DNA of 5,339 nucleotides. Origin: an uncultured Aquabacterium sp. (GTDB taxonomy: Bacteria; Pseudomonadota; Gammaproteobacteria; Burkholderiales; Burkholderiaceae_C). The DNA lies in assembly GCA_937923225.1 (NCBI GenBank), contig CALAKR010000269.1, forward strand, positions 1 to 5,339, read 5' to 3'. A program made the position numbers and the translations under genes. The notes under the pieces are model-generated. The model did not search any database, was not told the DNA's origin, and saw nothing but the letters and a program-made list of their open reading frames with translations. Of this stretch, positions 4,345 through 5,339 are shown piece after piece; the first letter of the stretch is position 1, and every line of letters begins with the position of its first letter.

Positions 4345-5339
4345 ATGAACGCACCCGACAAACCGCAGGCAGGCCCCCTCGCCCCGACTGAAGGCCCCAC
4401 GCCGCCCGAGGCCGGCACGGCCTTGCGGCTGCGCGAGGACCTCATCGCACCTGATCCGCTCCTCGATTGTCTGATCGAGGTATGCCGCCTGCATGGCCTG
4501 AGCGCCTCGCGCGCCTCGCTGTCGGCCGGGCTGCCGCTGGACAAAGGCCCCCTGAGCCTGACCCTCGCCGAGCGTGCCGCCGCCCGCGCCGGCCTGGCCA
4601 CACGCGTACAGCGCCTGCCGCTGGACCAGATCGACACCCTCACGCTGCCCGCCATCCTGCTGCTGCAGGGCAACCATGCCTGCGTGCTGCTGGGGCGGGA
4701 GACCGATGGCCGCCTGCGTGTGCTGTTCCCCGAAACGGGCCAGGGCGCCCTCACGCTGAGCGCCGACGAGCTCTCGGCCCGGTTCAGCGGCCTGGTGCTG
4801 TTCGCCCGGCCGCACTTCCGCTTTGATGAGCGTGCGCCCGAAGTACGCAGCACCCGCTCAGGCCACTGGTTCTGGGGCGCCGTGCTGGCCCAGCGCTTTG
4901 TCTACAAGGACGTGCTGTGGGCCGCGCTGCTGGTCAACCTGTTCGCACTGGCCTTCCCCCTGTTCTCGATGAACGTGTACGACCGCGTCGTGCCCAACCA
5001 CGCCGTCGAGACGCTGTGGGCCCTGGCCGTGGGCGTGGCCCTGGTGCTGGGCGGTGACTTGTTCATGCGCCTGCTGCGCAGCCACTTCGTCGACGAGGCC
5101 AGCGCCCGCATCGACGTGAAGATCTCGGCACGCCTGATGGAGAGCGTGCTGGGCATGAAGCTGGAGAACCGGCCGCAGTCGGTGGGCTCCTTCGCGTCCA
5201 ACCTGCGCGGCTTTGAGCAGGTGCGCGATTTCATTGCGTCGAGCACCGTCACCGCGCTGATCGACCTGCCCTTCGGCCTGCTGTTCGTGGCGGTGATCGC
5301 CTGGATCTCGCCCTGGCTGGTGATCCCGGTGGTGATCGT
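4345..5339 (+). CDS. Type I secretion ABC transporter (permease/ATPase), LapB/LssB class, C-terminus cut by window edge
   Basis: Inner-membrane exporter that, with a membrane-fusion protein and a TolC-like outer-membrane channel, carries proteins with C-terminal signals straight out of the cell. 331 residues are visible and the frame is open at the right edge. Residues 1-35 are a Pro/Ala-rich leader. Residues 36-155 are a C39 peptidase-like domain: DPLLDCLIEVCRLHG (37-51), then GNHACVLLG (109-117). Aligned to C39 peptidases, the catalytic Cys position is occupied by Pro38, while a His (His111) remains; the domain should bind rather than cut substrate, as in LapB/LssB. FARPHFRFDERAPEV (153-167) and HWFWGA (174-179) are typical of that family. 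Membrane helices follow at about 190-210 and 222-245 and from about 302 on. NVYDRVVPNHAVETLW (210-225) and GSFASNLRGFEQVRDF (281-296) are strong family markers. The nucleotide-binding domain with Walker A/B lies outside the window. In this family the cargo is usually a giant RTX or repeat adhesin. The ATG at 4345 has only a weak AGG upstream. Confidence 0.93.
   Translation, partial: MNAPDKPQAGPLAPTEGPTPPEAGTALRLREDLIAPDPLLDCLIEVCRLHGLSASRASLSAGLPLDKGPLSLTLAERAAARAGLATRVQRLPLDQIDTLTLPAILLLQGNHACVLLGRETDGRLRVLFPETGQGALTLSADELSARFSGLVLFARPHFRFDERAPEVRSTRSGHWFWGAVLAQRFVYKDVLWAALLVNLFALAFPLFSMNVYDRVVPNHAVETLWALAVGVALVLGGDLFMRLLRSHFVDEASARIDVKISARLMESVLGMKLENRPQSVGSFASNLRGFEQVRDFIASSTVTALIDLPFGLLFVAVIAWISPWLVIPVVI

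Noticed and set aside
4257..4853. Minus-strand open frames opposite the secretion transporter (198 and 169 codons)
   Set aside because: The plus-strand frame has strong LapB/LssB-family similarity over its whole visible length; the antisense products are Arg/Ser- or Gln/Gly-rich with no motif.

Overview
The window looks like chromosomal DNA from a high-GC betaproteobacterium, most likely Burkholderiales of the Comamonadaceae or Leptothrix/Rubrivivax/Aquabacterium type. Three things point there: the GC-rich third codon positions, a class I PHA synthase whose active-site spacing equals that of Cupriavidus necator PhaC1, and pgeF lying just upstream of phaC on the same strand, which I recall as a common betaproteobacterial arrangement. 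The species is inference; I could not run a search.

Layout, left to right. (1) Positions 1-1707, minus strand: 5' part of phaC, the polyhydroxyalkanoate synthase, running off the left edge. (2) 1708-1907: a roughly 200-base divergent intergenic region holding the phaC ribosome binding site and a perfect 9-bp inverted repeat. (3) 1908-2210, plus strand: a small two-helix membrane protein of unknown function, overlapping the next gene tail to tail by 75 bases. (4) 2136-3008, minus strand: pgeF (yfiH), peptidoglycan editing factor. (5) 3009-3101: a short divergent regulatory region with a third copy of the same 9-mer and a small hairpin. (6) 3102-3701, plus strand: ubiC-type chorismate pyruvate-lyase, the entry step of ubiquinone synthesis. 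(7) 3745-4290, plus strand: a zinc-ribbon Nudix hydrolase. (8) 4345 to the right edge, plus strand: the N-terminal 331 residues of a type I secretion ABC transporter of the LapB/LssB class, with a degenerate C39 peptidase-like domain. This is probably the start of a secretion locus for a large repeat-containing (RTX) adhesin outside the window.

Most genes are housekeeping: carbon storage, cell-wall quality control, ubiquinone synthesis and nucleotide clean-up. The right end moves into a surface or secretion locus. I see no tRNA, rRNA, CRISPR array, insertion sequence or phage gene, and no convincing new biological system. The observations most worth a second look are the 9-mer CTGCGGTCA found three times, always between genes; the long basic N-terminal tail of PhaC; the uncharacterised membrane protein between pgeF and phaC; and the secretion transporter with a dead protease domain. 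Several long open frames on the opposite strand of phaC, pgeF and ubiC are GC-driven shadows and were not annotated.
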